From Maribacter arcticus (GTDB lineage: Bacteria > Bacteroidota > Bacteroidia > Flavobacteriales > Flavobacteriaceae): a stretch of 64,000 bases of DNA. Positions 36,477 to 44,887 of this stretch are shown piece after piece (the stretch's first letter is position 1; the number at the start of each line of letters is the position of its first letter). Both the position numbers and the translations under genes were made by a program. The notes beneath the pieces are model-generated. The model was not told the origin of the DNA and made no database searches. It saw only the letters and a program-made list of their open reading frames with translations. The stretch lies in NCBI RefSeq assembly GCF_900167935.1, contig NZ_FUYL01000001.1:62001-126000 (forward strand). Direction: 5' to 3'.

Positions 36477-36571
36477 TGGAATTTGTTCTATTATATTCAA
36501 TTTTCATCTCCATAGTCTTTATGTTGTGGTTGCTTTTTGTAATTAGGATGTACAAGAAAATGAAGGACTAA
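36476..36571 (+). CDS. single-pass membrane micropeptide, 31 aa
   Basis: The ATG at 36476-36478 overlaps the upstream TAA as TAATG. The frame encodes 31 residues: one hydrophobic helix (VLLYSIFISIVFMLWLLFVI) and a basic C-terminus (RMYKKMKD), which would place it N-out, C-in. Coupling to a second small membrane protein favours a real micropeptide, for example a subunit or regulator of a membrane complex. Function unknown. Confidence 0.5.
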   Translation: MEFVLLYSIFISIVFMLWLLFVIRMYKKMKD

Positions 36572-36590
36572 ATCAATTAAAGTGTTCTGA

Positions 36591-37955
36591 CTAAAGAGCG
36601 AAAATTGCATTAGGGTTTTTTCGCATATAGCTTTCAACAATTCTTTGTGTCTCTAGTGTATTTTTCTGTGGTATAATAAAGGTTTCCAGATTTTCTATAT
36701 GTTCTATGGAAAATTCTTTTGGTATGAAGCCGTAACCTGCGTAACTATTTTCTTGAATAATGACAAAGGCATTCTCTTCGGCATTTCTGCCATTTGTTTT
36801 TATGACTAAATCTGATTGAATATCTTTTAAACTTTTTAAGGCCTCTTGTACTCGTTCATTATAAGTATTCACCAAGCCTGTGTCAGAACATATACCAATG
36901 CATTGTTTGATCTTATAATGAGAGCAGCTTGAAACATTTTCTTGTAAATGACAATACTTGGGGCAAAGCTCAAAGGTATTGCATAACGCTTCTAAATACT
37001 GTCTGGCCTCAGTTGGGCTGTAGCATATGGCAAGAGCATTAGGTGTCATTTTTATTTTATTGAAGGCTAAGTGAATTATACCGTTACGATCTTCATAGCT
37101 GAAAATACCATATTGCTGTATAGTTCTTTTTTGAGCACTATTATATTTAGGGTATAGGTGTTTAATCTCAGCAGATTCCTTCAATAAAGCAATTAATTCA
37201 TTCCCAGTTTCTTCAAAATCTAAAGAGGCAGTTTCTGAGCAAAGCGTAATTTCTTTTGTTTTCTTATCGTAAAAATGGACTAGAACCCTTTTTTTAATGT
37301 TTATGGCCTTACCAACATAAATAATCTTTCCCTTTTCATTTTTAAAGTAATACACGCCAGGGGTTGTCGGCAGTTTTTCGTACTCCTCTTTTGGCAATGC
37401 AGGTGGTAGTGTAGCTTCTTGTGATTTTGAGTTTAAGAATAACTTAAAAACACTTTCTGCATTTTCAGCCCTTAATAGTTTATGAAACAATAAAACAGTT
37501 GCATGGGCATCACCTCTTGCTCTATGGCGATTGGTTAATGGAATACCTAAAGCAGCAGTTAATTTACCTAAGCTATAGGAATTATAACCTGGCAGTAACT
37601 TTCTTGAAAGACGTACAGTACAGAGCTTTTTTCTAGAAAAATCATGACCAAGTTGATAAAATTCGTTTTTGATGACGTTGTAATCAAAGTTCACACTATG
37701 GGCAACGAAAATGGTGTCTTTTGTAATTGCTTCAATTTTAGGTATAATTTCTTCTAGTAGAGGTGCATTGCGCACCATGTTATTATCAATTCCGGTAAGA
37801 CCCGTTATAAATGAAGGTATTTCACATTGCGGATTTACCAATGAGGTATATTCATCGACTACCTCATGACCATTATATTTAAATATGGAAATTTCGGTTA
37901 TTTTGTTGCCTTTTATTCCGTTTCCGGTGGTCTCTATGTCAATGATGGTATACAA
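36591..37955 (-). CDS. DEDDh exonuclease fused to a GIY-YIG (UvrC-type) endonuclease domain
   Basis: A 454-residue fusion. Residues 1-170 are a DnaQ-like 3'-5' exonuclease: DIETTG, then AHSVNFD and HRARGDAHAT (the final His-x4-Asp of the DEDDh type). Residues about 195-275 are a GIY-YIG nuclease (PGVYYF...KIIYVGKA) as in UvrC and Cho. The C-terminal part has cysteines (CPKYCHLQENVSSCSHYKIKQC broken by other residues) as in Cho-type proteins. It probably acts in DNA repair. The frame starts with TTG at 37955; no ATG precedes DIETTG. It is convergent with the small membrane-protein pair. Confidence 0.92.
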   Translation of the reverse strand: MYTIIDIETTGNGIKGNKITEISIFKYNGHEVVDEYTSLVNPQCEIPSFITGLTGIDNNMVRNAPLLEEIIPKIEAITKDTIFVAHSVNFDYNVIKNEFYQLGHDFSRKKLCTVRLSRKLLPGYNSYSLGKLTAALGIPLTNRHRARGDAHATVLLFHKLLRAENAESVFKLFLNSKSQEATLPPALPKEEYEKLPTTPGVYYFKNEKGKIIYVGKAINIKKRVLVHFYDKKTKEITLCSETASLDFEETGNELIALLKESAEIKHLYPKYNSAQKRTIQQYGIFSYEDRNGIIHLAFNKIKMTPNALAICYSPTEARQYLEALCNTFELCPKYCHLQENVSSCSHYKIKQCIGICSDTGLVNTYNERVQEALKSLKDIQSDLVIKTNGRNAEENAFVIIQENSYAGYGFIPKEFSIEHIENLETFIIPQKNTLETQRIVESYMRKNPNAIFAL

Positions 37956-37993
37956 ATACGATAAAATAAATTAGAAAAGTAAAGTTAGCGAAT

Positions 37994-38188
37994 TTGATAG
38001 AAATTTTTCATGAATTACCTCCTTTGAAATTTAAGAGGAGGGGTTGTATTGAAATTACCAATTTAAAGGAAGGTATTCGGTCGAAATACAATAGATGGGT
38101 TTTTAATTATAATCTGAAAATTATTTGCTCTCTAGATAAGAATCGTATTTATTTTGAGAAAGATGTACACCTTCAAAACCAGAGCTAA
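37994..38188 (+). CDS. doubtful small ORF, 64 aa
   Basis: A TTG-started frame of 64 residues (MIEIFHELPPLKFKRR...) between the exonuclease gene and a lipoprotein gene, in an otherwise empty 313-bp gap. It has a plausible alternation of charged and hydrophobic residues but no motif, no ATG and no obvious partner. It could be a gene fragment. Kept only because it is the sole content of the gap. Confidence 0.22.
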   Translation: MIEIFHELPPLKFKRRGCIEITNLKEGIRSKYNRWVFNYNLKIICSLDKNRIYFEKDVHLQNQS

Positions 38189-38268
38189 AAAGTAATTTAG
38201 CAGTATTAGCTTACAGTGTTTAATCGAAGTTAGAGAGAGGAGACTTTTCTGCTACAATATTTGTAACA

Positions 38269-38493
38269 TTATTCTTTACTACTTTTTTTTAGTTCGTTGG
38301 TCGTAGTATTGTTCACAACATCAACATTTAAAATACTGTTGTCTTGAACAGAATTTAATTGAACTTGTTGATTGGTATCACGTATTACATACTCTGATAC
38401 TAGGTCATAGTCCTTACCACAAGAAGATAAACTTAAAAGAAAAATAATGGCTGCTAGGGGGACGAAAAAGGTTCTGGATAATTTAAATCTCAT
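38269..38493 (-). CDS. small lipoprotein, 74 aa
   Basis: The ATG at 38493 starts a lipoprotein signal: basic MRFKLSR, hydrophobic core FVPLAAIIFLLSL, lipobox LSSC (Cys 25). The mature part of about 50 residues is polar (Asn, Gln, Thr, Val) and ends in a Lys/Ser tail. No family recognised. Its plan resembles the 53-residue lipoprotein at 13465-13626. Not in an operon. Confidence 0.65.
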   Translation of the reverse strand: MRFKLSRTFFVPLAAIIFLLSLSSCGKDYDLVSEYVIRDTNQQVQLNSVQDNSILNVDVVNNTTTNELKKSSKE

Positions 38494-38601
38494 GTAAAAG
38501 CAAATAGAATTTTAGTGGCTGAAATAGTAATTCATTCCGAAAATATTTAAACTTTATTTATTAACGATGAAAAGTTCGTTTTATTCGATGAAATGCACTA
38601 T

Positions 38602-38634
38602 AAAAGTTATTACAACCAATTGTTAATAACTTTT
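38602..38634. repeat. perfect 11-bp inverted repeat with 11-base loop
   Basis: AAAAGTTATTA and TAATAACTTTT are exact reverse complements. It may be a weak bidirectional terminator or a protein-binding dyad. It lies upstream of the small lipoprotein gene on the minus strand. Confidence 0.5.
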
Positions 38635-38885
38635 ACGCTTAAGGCTATAAGTATGTTGACTTATATGTTATGCTGGTAGATAACTGCGAAAAAAAAGCAG
38701 AAGTGGTTGTCATGTCTCACAGTTGCACTACATTTTAAAGACATTTCAAGCACTGATATATTAATACCTATTGGCAACACTATAAATTAATGCCATGCAA
38801 AATACTTGAGCTTAATAGGTATACTGAATTTAAAGTTACCTTAATCTTTAGGTAAACTCGAACTAAATAAATGAACCCATCTTTG

Positions 38886-38943
38886 CCCTAAGTTTGAGTT
38901 AGTTGAATAACCGATGCATTTCTCTTGATGTGTCGGTTTTTTA
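38886..38943 (+). ncRNA. candidate small RNA of about 55-60 nt
   Basis: CATCTTTG (38878-38885) differs from TAnnTTTG by one base. About 24 bases later begins a terminator hairpin (AACCGATGCAT / ATGTGTCGGTT, two mismatches, 38909-38938) with a T run. No open frame lies between, so a promoter-terminator unit for a short RNA, or an attenuator, is possible. Confidence 0.28.
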
Positions 38944-39010
38944 GTATAAATATTATTTAGTTAGAAAAGCGGGCAACGAATTTTGAGATTGAAAATCGAA
39001 AATGGTGGTA

Positions 39011-39241
39011 TTAAAGATTCACCTTTATTTCGTTGATTCTAAAAATCTGAATGCGTAAGAGATTTTGGAAAATGTGAACAATCTTTTCTTGGTGGTCTTC
39101 AGGTATACGACCACCAATAATCCAATTTTTTTGAATATGCTTAGTGCTTTTCGCATTAAACTCCATCATTAAGCATTCTAAAGCTTCTTGGCGAGTTTCA
39201 TCGTTCATTTTACTGAACATTTGTTTTATATTTTCGGTCAT
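39011..39241 (-). CDS. small hypothetical protein, 76 aa
   Basis: The ATG at 39241 opens a 76-residue soluble, mostly helical protein (MTENIKQMFSKMNDETRQEA...) ending in a beta-like RINEIKVNL. Composition is ordinary for a cytoplasmic protein. No motif and no family recognised. It is isolated between the empty region and the phosphatase gene on the other strand. Codon use and the ATG make it more likely real than not. Confidence 0.45.
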   Translation of the reverse strand: MTENIKQMFSKMNDETRQEALECLMMEFNAKSTKHIQKNWIIGGRIPEDHQEKIVHIFQNLLRIQIFRINEIKVNL

Positions 39242-39301
39242 GGTTGGTAATGGTCGGAATCAAAAATAAATAAAAAAGAGTTTTAAAATGCTATTAGTTA
39301 T

Positions 39302-39317
39302 CGATAGATATCACCAA
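39302..39317 (+). repeat. direct repeat copy 1 (CGATAGATATCACCAA)
   Basis: This 16-bp sequence is identical at 41455-41470. Similarity continues weakly for about 35 bp (AATTAAA... TTGAC). It lies about 150 bp before the phosphatase start. Confidence 0.75.
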
Positions 39318-39463
39318 GAATTAAACAATCCAATAATTACTTGACCTTTACGTAAATACAAAGTCATTTTAAGAATTAAAATTTGCAGACTATACATTTG
39401 TGCTTAGGTTTGATAATATCAAATGCATTGTTCGCGAAACATGTCCTTTTTAAAGCTGATTTT

Positions 39464-41245
39464 ATGAAATCAAGAATATTTTTTTCCATTTGTTTTTTTA
39501 TTGTGGTACTGTCTACGGGTAAAGCACAAGACTTTAAAGTACATTCTCATAACGATTATAAACAGAATATTCCTTTTTGGAAAGCTATCGGCGCAGAAGT
39601 GAATTCTATTGAGGTAGATGTTTTTTTACAGAATGGTAAGCTTCTTGTCGCGCATGAATTGAGTGAAGTAGATGATAGTAAAACGTTACAACGAATGTAT
39701 TTAGAACCTTTAAAAGAGGTTATAGAATTAGGATTGTTTTCAAATAAACCACTTCAGTTATTGATAGATGTTAAAACAGATGCGTATAAAACAATTGACG
39801 TAATTATTGATGGTTTAAAAGCGTATCCAATGATTACTGCTAATACCGATATTGAAATTGTAATTTCTGGTAACAGGCCAAAATTATCTGAGTATATAAA
39901 GTATCCAGGTTTTATTTCTTTTGATTATCAAAGTTTAGAGCCTATTACAGATACTGCTACCTTAAATAAGATAGCTATGGTAAGCCTAAGTTTTAGAAAT
40001 TTCTCAGATTGGAACGGAAAAGGAAGGTTAACAGCTACAGATTATAACGCTGTCGTTAATACAATTGCCAAAGCACATGAGTTTAATAAACCATTCCGGT
40101 TTTGGGCAACTCCAGATTCTAAATCTGCTTGGAAAGTTTTTGCCGATATGGGCGTAGACTTCATTAATACCGATATGCCTAGCGAATGTGTTATGTATGT
40201 AAACACCTTAAAAGAAAGGGTAGTGCAGAATACGGTTTTTTCTGAGGTTTATTATCCAACTTTTGAATCGGACAAGGCAAAGCGAAACCCTAAGAATATT
40301 ATCTTAATGATTGGTGATGGCAACGGACTTACTCAGATTTCAGCAGCCACTTTGGCGAATAATGGAGAGCTATCCTTGACCCAACTAAAAAGCATCGGTT
40401 TTATTAAAACCCAATCTGCCGATGATTTTACTACCGATTCTGCGGGAGCAGGCAGCGCAATTGCTACTGGTGAAAAAACCAACAATAGAGCAATTGGTGC
40501 TAATGCCAATGGCAAGGCGATTCCGAATATCACAGAAATTTTAACTAAAAAAGGATTTAATACTGGGGTCATCACTACAGATGAAATTACAGGAGCTACA
40601 CCTTCCTCATTTTTTGCGCACAGAACAGACCGTGGAATGGCAGAAGAAATTGCATCTGACTTAAATACTTCACAATTAAAATTATTCATATCCCAGCCTA
40701 CATCCGCGGTTAATGGAATTGATGAGGCAGAGTTTCATATGAAAAGTGATGTAAAAACCATTGGCATGAGTAAGGAAGAAAAAGTAGGTGCATGGTTCAA
40801 TACTACCAAAGAAGAACCTGTTGAATTCTATGTTGAAAAATTGGCACTAGCCACCAAAAACGGATTGTCATTCCTTCAGAATAAGAAGATGCCTTTTTTC
40901 TTAATGATCGAAGGTGCAAAAATTGATAGCTACGGCCATGCAAATGATATTAAAGGTGTCATCACCGAAAGTATCTCTTTTGACAAGGCAATTACCGAAG
41001 CCTTGAAATTTGCCGATGCCGATAAAAACACCCTGGTCATTATCACTGCCGATCACGAAACTGGTGGCTTAACGATTCCTCAAGGTGCTATGGCTAAACA
41101 TGAAATTGAAGCCGATTTTACAACGCATGACCATACAGGTACTATGGTCCCTATTTTTGCCTACGGACCTTTGTCTCAAGAATTTCAAGGCGTTTATGAA
41201 AACAATGAAGTCTTTCATAAAATAATTAAGGTATTAGGACTTTAG
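39464..41245 (+). CDS. secreted two-domain protein: PI-PLC/GDPD-like domain plus alkaline phosphatase
   Basis: About 593 residues from the ATG at 39464, which begins a signal peptide (MKSRIFFSICFFIVVLSTGKAQ); an upstream in-frame start at 39383 adds an unlikely 27 residues. Residues about 25-260 resemble a phosphatidylinositol/glycerophosphodiester phosphodiesterase barrel (HSHNDYKQNIPFWKAI, VDVFLQNGKLLVAHE). From about 290 follows an alkaline phosphatase: NIILMIGDGNGLTQIS (metal Asp), TDSAGAGSAIATGE (nucleophile Ser), and ADHETGG with metal His. Together they could take phosphate from glycerophosphodiesters outside the cell. It lies between two copies of a 16-bp direct repeat. Confidence 0.88.
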   Translation: MKSRIFFSICFFIVVLSTGKAQDFKVHSHNDYKQNIPFWKAIGAEVNSIEVDVFLQNGKLLVAHELSEVDDSKTLQRMYLEPLKEVIELGLFSNKPLQLLIDVKTDAYKTIDVIIDGLKAYPMITANTDIEIVISGNRPKLSEYIKYPGFISFDYQSLEPITDTATLNKIAMVSLSFRNFSDWNGKGRLTATDYNAVVNTIAKAHEFNKPFRFWATPDSKSAWKVFADMGVDFINTDMPSECVMYVNTLKERVVQNTVFSEVYYPTFESDKAKRNPKNIILMIGDGNGLTQISAATLANNGELSLTQLKSIGFIKTQSADDFTTDSAGAGSAIATGEKTNNRAIGANANGKAIPNITEILTKKGFNTGVITTDEITGATPSSFFAHRTDRGMAEEIASDLNTSQLKLFISQPTSAVNGIDEAEFHMKSDVKTIGMSKEEKVGAWFNTTKEEPVEFYVEKLALATKNGLSFLQNKKMPFFLMIEGAKIDSYGHANDIKGVITESISFDKAITEALKFADADKNTLVIITADHETGGLTIPQGAMAKHEIEADFTTHDHTGTMVPIFAYGPLSQEFQGVYENNEVFHKIIKVLGL

Positions 41246-41286
41246 TGAAAATAATTTTTGATTTTGACACTTCTTCTATACCATAG

Positions 41287-41400
41287 TCATTTTCTTCTAT
41301 TACCACTATAAACGGTGAAACTTTACAACAATTTACAAGCATTTTTCAAAAGCAAATGAACGGTGAAGAGGCAGTAAGTTTTAAGGTCGATTTAAAATAA
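41287..41400 (+). pseudogene. 3' coding relic (about 37 aa)
   Basis: After an in-frame TAG, an open frame without start encodes TTINGETLQQFTSIFQKQMN and ends in SFKVDLK at TAA 41400. It looks like a C-terminal remnant; I do not recognise the parent. It sits in the 294-bp gap between the phosphatase and the kinase relic. Confidence 0.3.
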
Positions 41401-41454
41401 CAGCTGTAATTTCTTGAAACAAAATCCTCATAAAACCTTGGGTTTAACTTTCAC

Positions 41455-41470
41455 CGATAGATATCACCAA
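41455..41470 (+). repeat. direct repeat copy 2 (CGATAGATATCACCAA)
   Basis: Identical to 39302-39317 and about 70 bp before the kinase relic. The two copies bracket the phosphatase gene and a coding relic (2,153 bp offset). Confidence 0.75.
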
Positions 41471-41539
41471 AATTAAAACTATTGAATCGTTCTATTGACT
41501 TAACGGGTTTGGTTCGATTCAATTTTATTAACCCAATTC

Positions 41540-42250
41540 TTGGGTGAAATACCACGTCTTAAAGGGGATAAAAAGTTCAACGATGTTAATGAAAGGTTTT
41601 TTTTGGCTGAATCTTTCCGAATTTTGGCCACGAACGTGAACTATATGTTGCCAAAGACTAAAAGTAGCCTAGGTAATGTTGTTTATGTCACTTCTGGGAA
41701 GATGGGCGAAGGTAAGAGTCTTATCGCTTATAACCTGTCCGTAGCCTTTACCAGTATCAATAAAAAAGTTTTGTTGGTAGGTGCCGATCTTAGAAGTCCG
41801 GAAATTCATAATTATTTCTCGATGGGTATAAATACAAAAGGCTTAACCGATTATTTACAGCATCCTGATTCTAATTGGCAAGACATTATTTATCCAGGGC
41901 TAGAAAATAGCAAAATGCACCATATATGCCTTAGTGGTTCAATTCCGCCCAATGCACCACAATTACTTTCAATTGGTGCTTTTGAGAATTTTATTGTGCA
42001 AGCAAAATCATTTTACGATATCATTATTGTAGATACGGCACCGACCATGCCAGTAACCGATACGTTATTGATTGCTGATTATGCCGATGTTACCTTATTT
42101 GTGACAAGAGCGGGTGTTACCGATAAAGCAGTCTTACAAGAGGCGAATGAACTTAACCGAAGGGATAAGTTGAAGAATATGGCATTTGTACTTAACGACA
42201 CCTAAATGGGCGCTAAAGATTCTTATTCATACTCGAATAACGAGAAGTAG
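41540..42250 (+). pseudogene. truncated BY-type (Wzc/CpsD-like) tyrosine kinase domain
   Basis: The open part (41540-42205, TTG start) encodes 221 residues of the cytoplasmic P-loop kinase of exopolysaccharide co-polymerases. It has LGEIPRLKG, LAESFRILATNVNYML, Walker A GKMGEGKSLIAYN, Walker A' LVGADLRSPEIHNYF and Walker B IIIVDTAPT. The N-terminal Wzz domain and both membrane helices are missing; an in-frame stop lies upstream. After LND T a TAA interrupts the frame, but the same frame continues 14 codons (MGAKDSYSYSNNEK) to TAG 42250. This is the expected Tyr-containing C-terminal tail, so the autophosphorylation tail has been cut off. No polysaccharide genes are nearby. Confidence 0.82.
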
Positions 42251-42528
42251 ATAGCTAGTATAGGTATACATTAAAATAGGGCTCATAAAGAAATTTGTTG
42301 AGCCCTTTAATTTGTTAGGTAGTAAAGTTGATGATTTCAAACTTCAATTTTTGAATAGTATCATCTGAATTATTGTTTCGCAACTTAAAATGGTTGTCCG
42401 CTTATTATTTTTAACATCAGAAAGGTTACTACCAAATACTTCCTACTTTTATAAGGTGAGCTATAGTAATCAACATTTAAATTGTAGTGATTGGTTAGAA
42501 ACACAAAAAATTATAAACTAGACAACCT
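42206..42528. other. 323-bp gap
   Basis: It holds the cut-off tail of the kinase relic, then a terminator at 42278-42312. The remaining 215 bp before the next gene are AT-rich with no recognised element. Confidence 0.5.
42278..42312 (+). terminator. intrinsic terminator behind the kinase relic
   Basis: AGGGCTC / GAGCCCT stem (7 bp, perfect) with a 15-base loop and a following T-rich stretch. Confidence 0.7.
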
Positions 42529-43620
42529 ATGAAAACACTTTTAAAAATTTTACTTGCTACGGTGTTGTTTGCAACGCTGTCCATAAAGGCCCAACAAGAC
42601 AAGAACCCGAATGTAATTTTAATTACACTAGACGGTGTTCGTTGGCAAGATGTTTTTACAGGAATCGATACTAAATTATTGAACAGTTCTTATACTCAAG
42701 ATAAAGATCTATTGACCGAAAAATTCGTTGGTACATCTATTGAAGAAAATAGGACTTTGTTAATGCCTTTCTTCTGGAATACGATTGCTAACCATGGGCA
42801 GTTGTATGGTAATAGAAATAAAAACAGTACTGTGAACCTTACCAATAAGATGATGTTTTCATACCCTGGGTATAATGAGATTTTAACCGGTAGTGCAGAT
42901 GATGAAAACATTGATAGCAATGATAAAATATATAACAAAAATGTGACCCTATTAGAACTGGCGAACACTACTGAAGCTTATAAAGGTAAAGTTGCCGGTT
43001 TTGGTAGTTGGGATGTTTTTCCGTTCATTATAAATGATAAAAGAAGCGGTGTACCCGTAAATGCTGGATATATGGATGCTACGGGCGATTTAAACAAAAG
43101 GGAGAAATTCTTGAACGAAATTCAACGCCAGGCACCTGTTATTTGGGAGAGCGTACGTTTAGATGTTTTTACGCATCAGTATGCCAAAGAATACATGAAA
43201 AAGAACCATCCGAAATTGGTATACATCTCTTATGGTGAAACAGATGATTTCGCTCATGACGGCCATTTTGATTTTTACACAAAATCATTACATAACACAG
43301 ATGCGTTGATTGCCGATTTGTGGAATTATGTGCAAACGGACTCCTTTTATAAAGACAATACCTATTTTATTATTACCACGGATCATGGCAGAGGAGAAGG
43401 TATAGAAGAAGGTTCGAAATGGACAAGTCATGGTATCGATGTTGCAGGGGCAGAACAAACGTGGCTGGCTATTTTAGGTCCTGATGTGACCTCTACAGGA
43501 GAAGCAAGTAACAATCAACTATACACCAATCAAATTGCACCTACGGTATTAAAGACCTTGAACATGAAAATAGACAGCAATAAGATGCCGGCAAATTCAA
43601 TCGATTTTAAGAGGCCTTGA
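42529..43620 (+). CDS. secreted alkaline-phosphatase-superfamily phosphodiesterase/sulfatase-like protein
   Basis: A 363-residue protein with a signal peptide (MKTLLKILLATVLFATLSIKAQ). The superfamily metal Asp is in NVILITLDGVRWQDVF, and a candidate nucleophile Ser lies in MMFSYPGYNEILTG. Further metal ligands are in YISYGETDDFAHDGH and FIITTDHGRGEG (Asp, His), with a late His in WTSHGID. The layout is that of type I phosphodiesterase/nucleotide pyrophosphatases, so it may cut phosphodiesters or phosphonates in the periplasm. Monocistronic with its own terminator. Confidence 0.88.
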   Translation: MKTLLKILLATVLFATLSIKAQQDKNPNVILITLDGVRWQDVFTGIDTKLLNSSYTQDKDLLTEKFVGTSIEENRTLLMPFFWNTIANHGQLYGNRNKNSTVNLTNKMMFSYPGYNEILTGSADDENIDSNDKIYNKNVTLLELANTTEAYKGKVAGFGSWDVFPFIINDKRSGVPVNAGYMDATGDLNKREKFLNEIQRQAPVIWESVRLDVFTHQYAKEYMKKNHPKLVYISYGETDDFAHDGHFDFYTKSLHNTDALIADLWNYVQTDSFYKDNTYFIITTDHGRGEGIEEGSKWTSHGIDVAGAEQTWLAILGPDVTSTGEASNNQLYTNQIAPTVLKTLNMKIDSNKMPANSIDFKRP

Positions 43621-43636
43621 TGTTGGCTTAAACTAT

Positions 43637-43660
43637 TAGCCTGTTTTCGGCTATTTCTTT
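43637..43660 (+). terminator. intrinsic terminator
   Basis: TAGCC / GGCTA stem with a short loop and a T-rich tail, 17 bp after the phosphodiesterase stop. Confidence 0.6.
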
Positions 43661-44147
43661 ATCGCTTGTTTATATTTTATGAATCATTGGGATGATTATT
43701 TTATAAAAATATAAACACATTTAAAATGTTGGTTACCGGGTAATTAGCTGTTATGGCTTTGTTGCGTGTTTTACAATTGATTTGCCATAGATTATGATTT
43801 CTTCAGTTTAGTGATTTAAATTCATATTATATAAAAGAACTAGAGCAACTCACTTATTATTATAGTGTTAGAAGGCTAATAGAGCTAAGGGTAATTATAA
43901 ATAAATTATGAAATTTTGAGATGTTATCTAAAAACGATTTATCTGTTGTAATTGGGGTTTTTTTTCGACTAAACTTTTTGTTTAATGTTGAAAATTAAGC
44001 TTTTACGAATTTTTTAGGAGAAATATTTTTTTCATGTGCCTAATTTATTTACATTGGAATAAAGTAAGAAATATACTACGTTTATATTTTTCATACCCAT
44101 TCTTTAATTAAGAAATTAAATGTTTTATATGGATAAATAACCCCCCT
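43661..44147. other. about 490-bp gap before a broken response regulator
   Basis: No open frame, hairpin of note or family resemblance was found. It is very AT-rich and may include the regulator's old promoter. Confidence 0.4.
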
Positions 44148-44541
44148 ATGAAGAGTAAAACTATTTGCATAATTGATGATGACCCTATTTGAGTCTATGG
44201 TACAAAGGTTCTACTGAACCATAATAATTATTTTGGTTTACGAAGATGGCTATGAGGCATTGGTAAACCTTACTGCCTTGGTAATTTCTAAAAAAAGGTT
44301 ACCAGATGTTATTTTATTAGATTTGAATATGCTGGTTATGAATGGCTGGGAATTCTTAGATGAATTTGTGAAGTTGCCATTAGTAATTAAACCACAAATT
44401 TTTGTAGTTAGTTCACACTTTGAATTAAGTCAAATCAATAAAGGAAATAGCTATGGTATTGTCAGTGATTATATTTCAAAACCTTTGGTTGAGTCTAAAC
44501 TCACCGATTTATTTGAAAGTGTAATGACTGCGAGTATTTAA
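44148..44541 (+). pseudogene. response-regulator receiver domain, broken by a stop and a frameshift
   Basis: The ATG at 44148 starts MKSKTICIIDDDPI, the first strand and acidic pocket of a receiver domain. Then TGA stands where a Phe codon is expected. The same frame continues VYGTKVLLNHNNYF. A frameshift then leads to VYEDGYEALVNLTALV..., with the phosphorylated Asp in DVILLDLNMLVMNGWEFLDE, the conserved Ser/Thr-Lys pair in ISKPL, and an end at 44541. Both halves align to one about 130-residue single-domain regulator. It is inactive unless both lesions are suppressed. No histidine kinase is adjacent. Confidence 0.85.
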
Positions 44542-44887
44542 TGAATAGAACAAGCTAATAGAGTTGATCTTTTATAAAACATATATAAGTTGATTGAAGG
44601 TGTATTTGTAAGGTAGTACCTAAGCTATTAAACAAAATAATTCAATCAAGTAAACTTGCCGAGCTTAAAATTTTCAAATCATAAACATGGTGTGTAAAAT
44701 TTTAGATCCAGATATTACTCAGAATAAATAAAAGCTCATAGGGGTCTAGTACCTATATATGCAATCACCTATTAATTTGGGTTTTGTGAGAGGTAAAATT
44801 TTTTACTCACCGAATAAGTGACTTTTAGCTACAGTTATTTTTTAGTAGGTTCTAAAAAAATTGGTTATCCCGTTTGTACGTAAACCA
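44542..44887. other. 346-bp gap left of the PSCyt operon
   Basis: No gene seen. It holds a 19-bp sequence (44808-44826) that recurs almost exactly at 52022-52040 beyond the other end of the operon. Confidence 0.5.
44808..44826 (+). repeat. left copy of island-flanking repeat
   Basis: CACCGAATAAGTGACTTTT matches 52022-52040 at 18 of 19 positions, in the same orientation. It can fold as a small TCAC/GTGA hairpin followed by CTTTT. Confidence 0.65.

Larger units (their letters stand above)
38494..39010. other. 517-bp gap without a protein gene
   Basis: I see no coding sequence here. It holds a perfect inverted repeat at 38602-38634 and, at the right, a promoter-like box followed by a terminator (candidate small RNA, 38886-38943). 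The rest is AT-rich and featureless. Confidence 0.5.
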
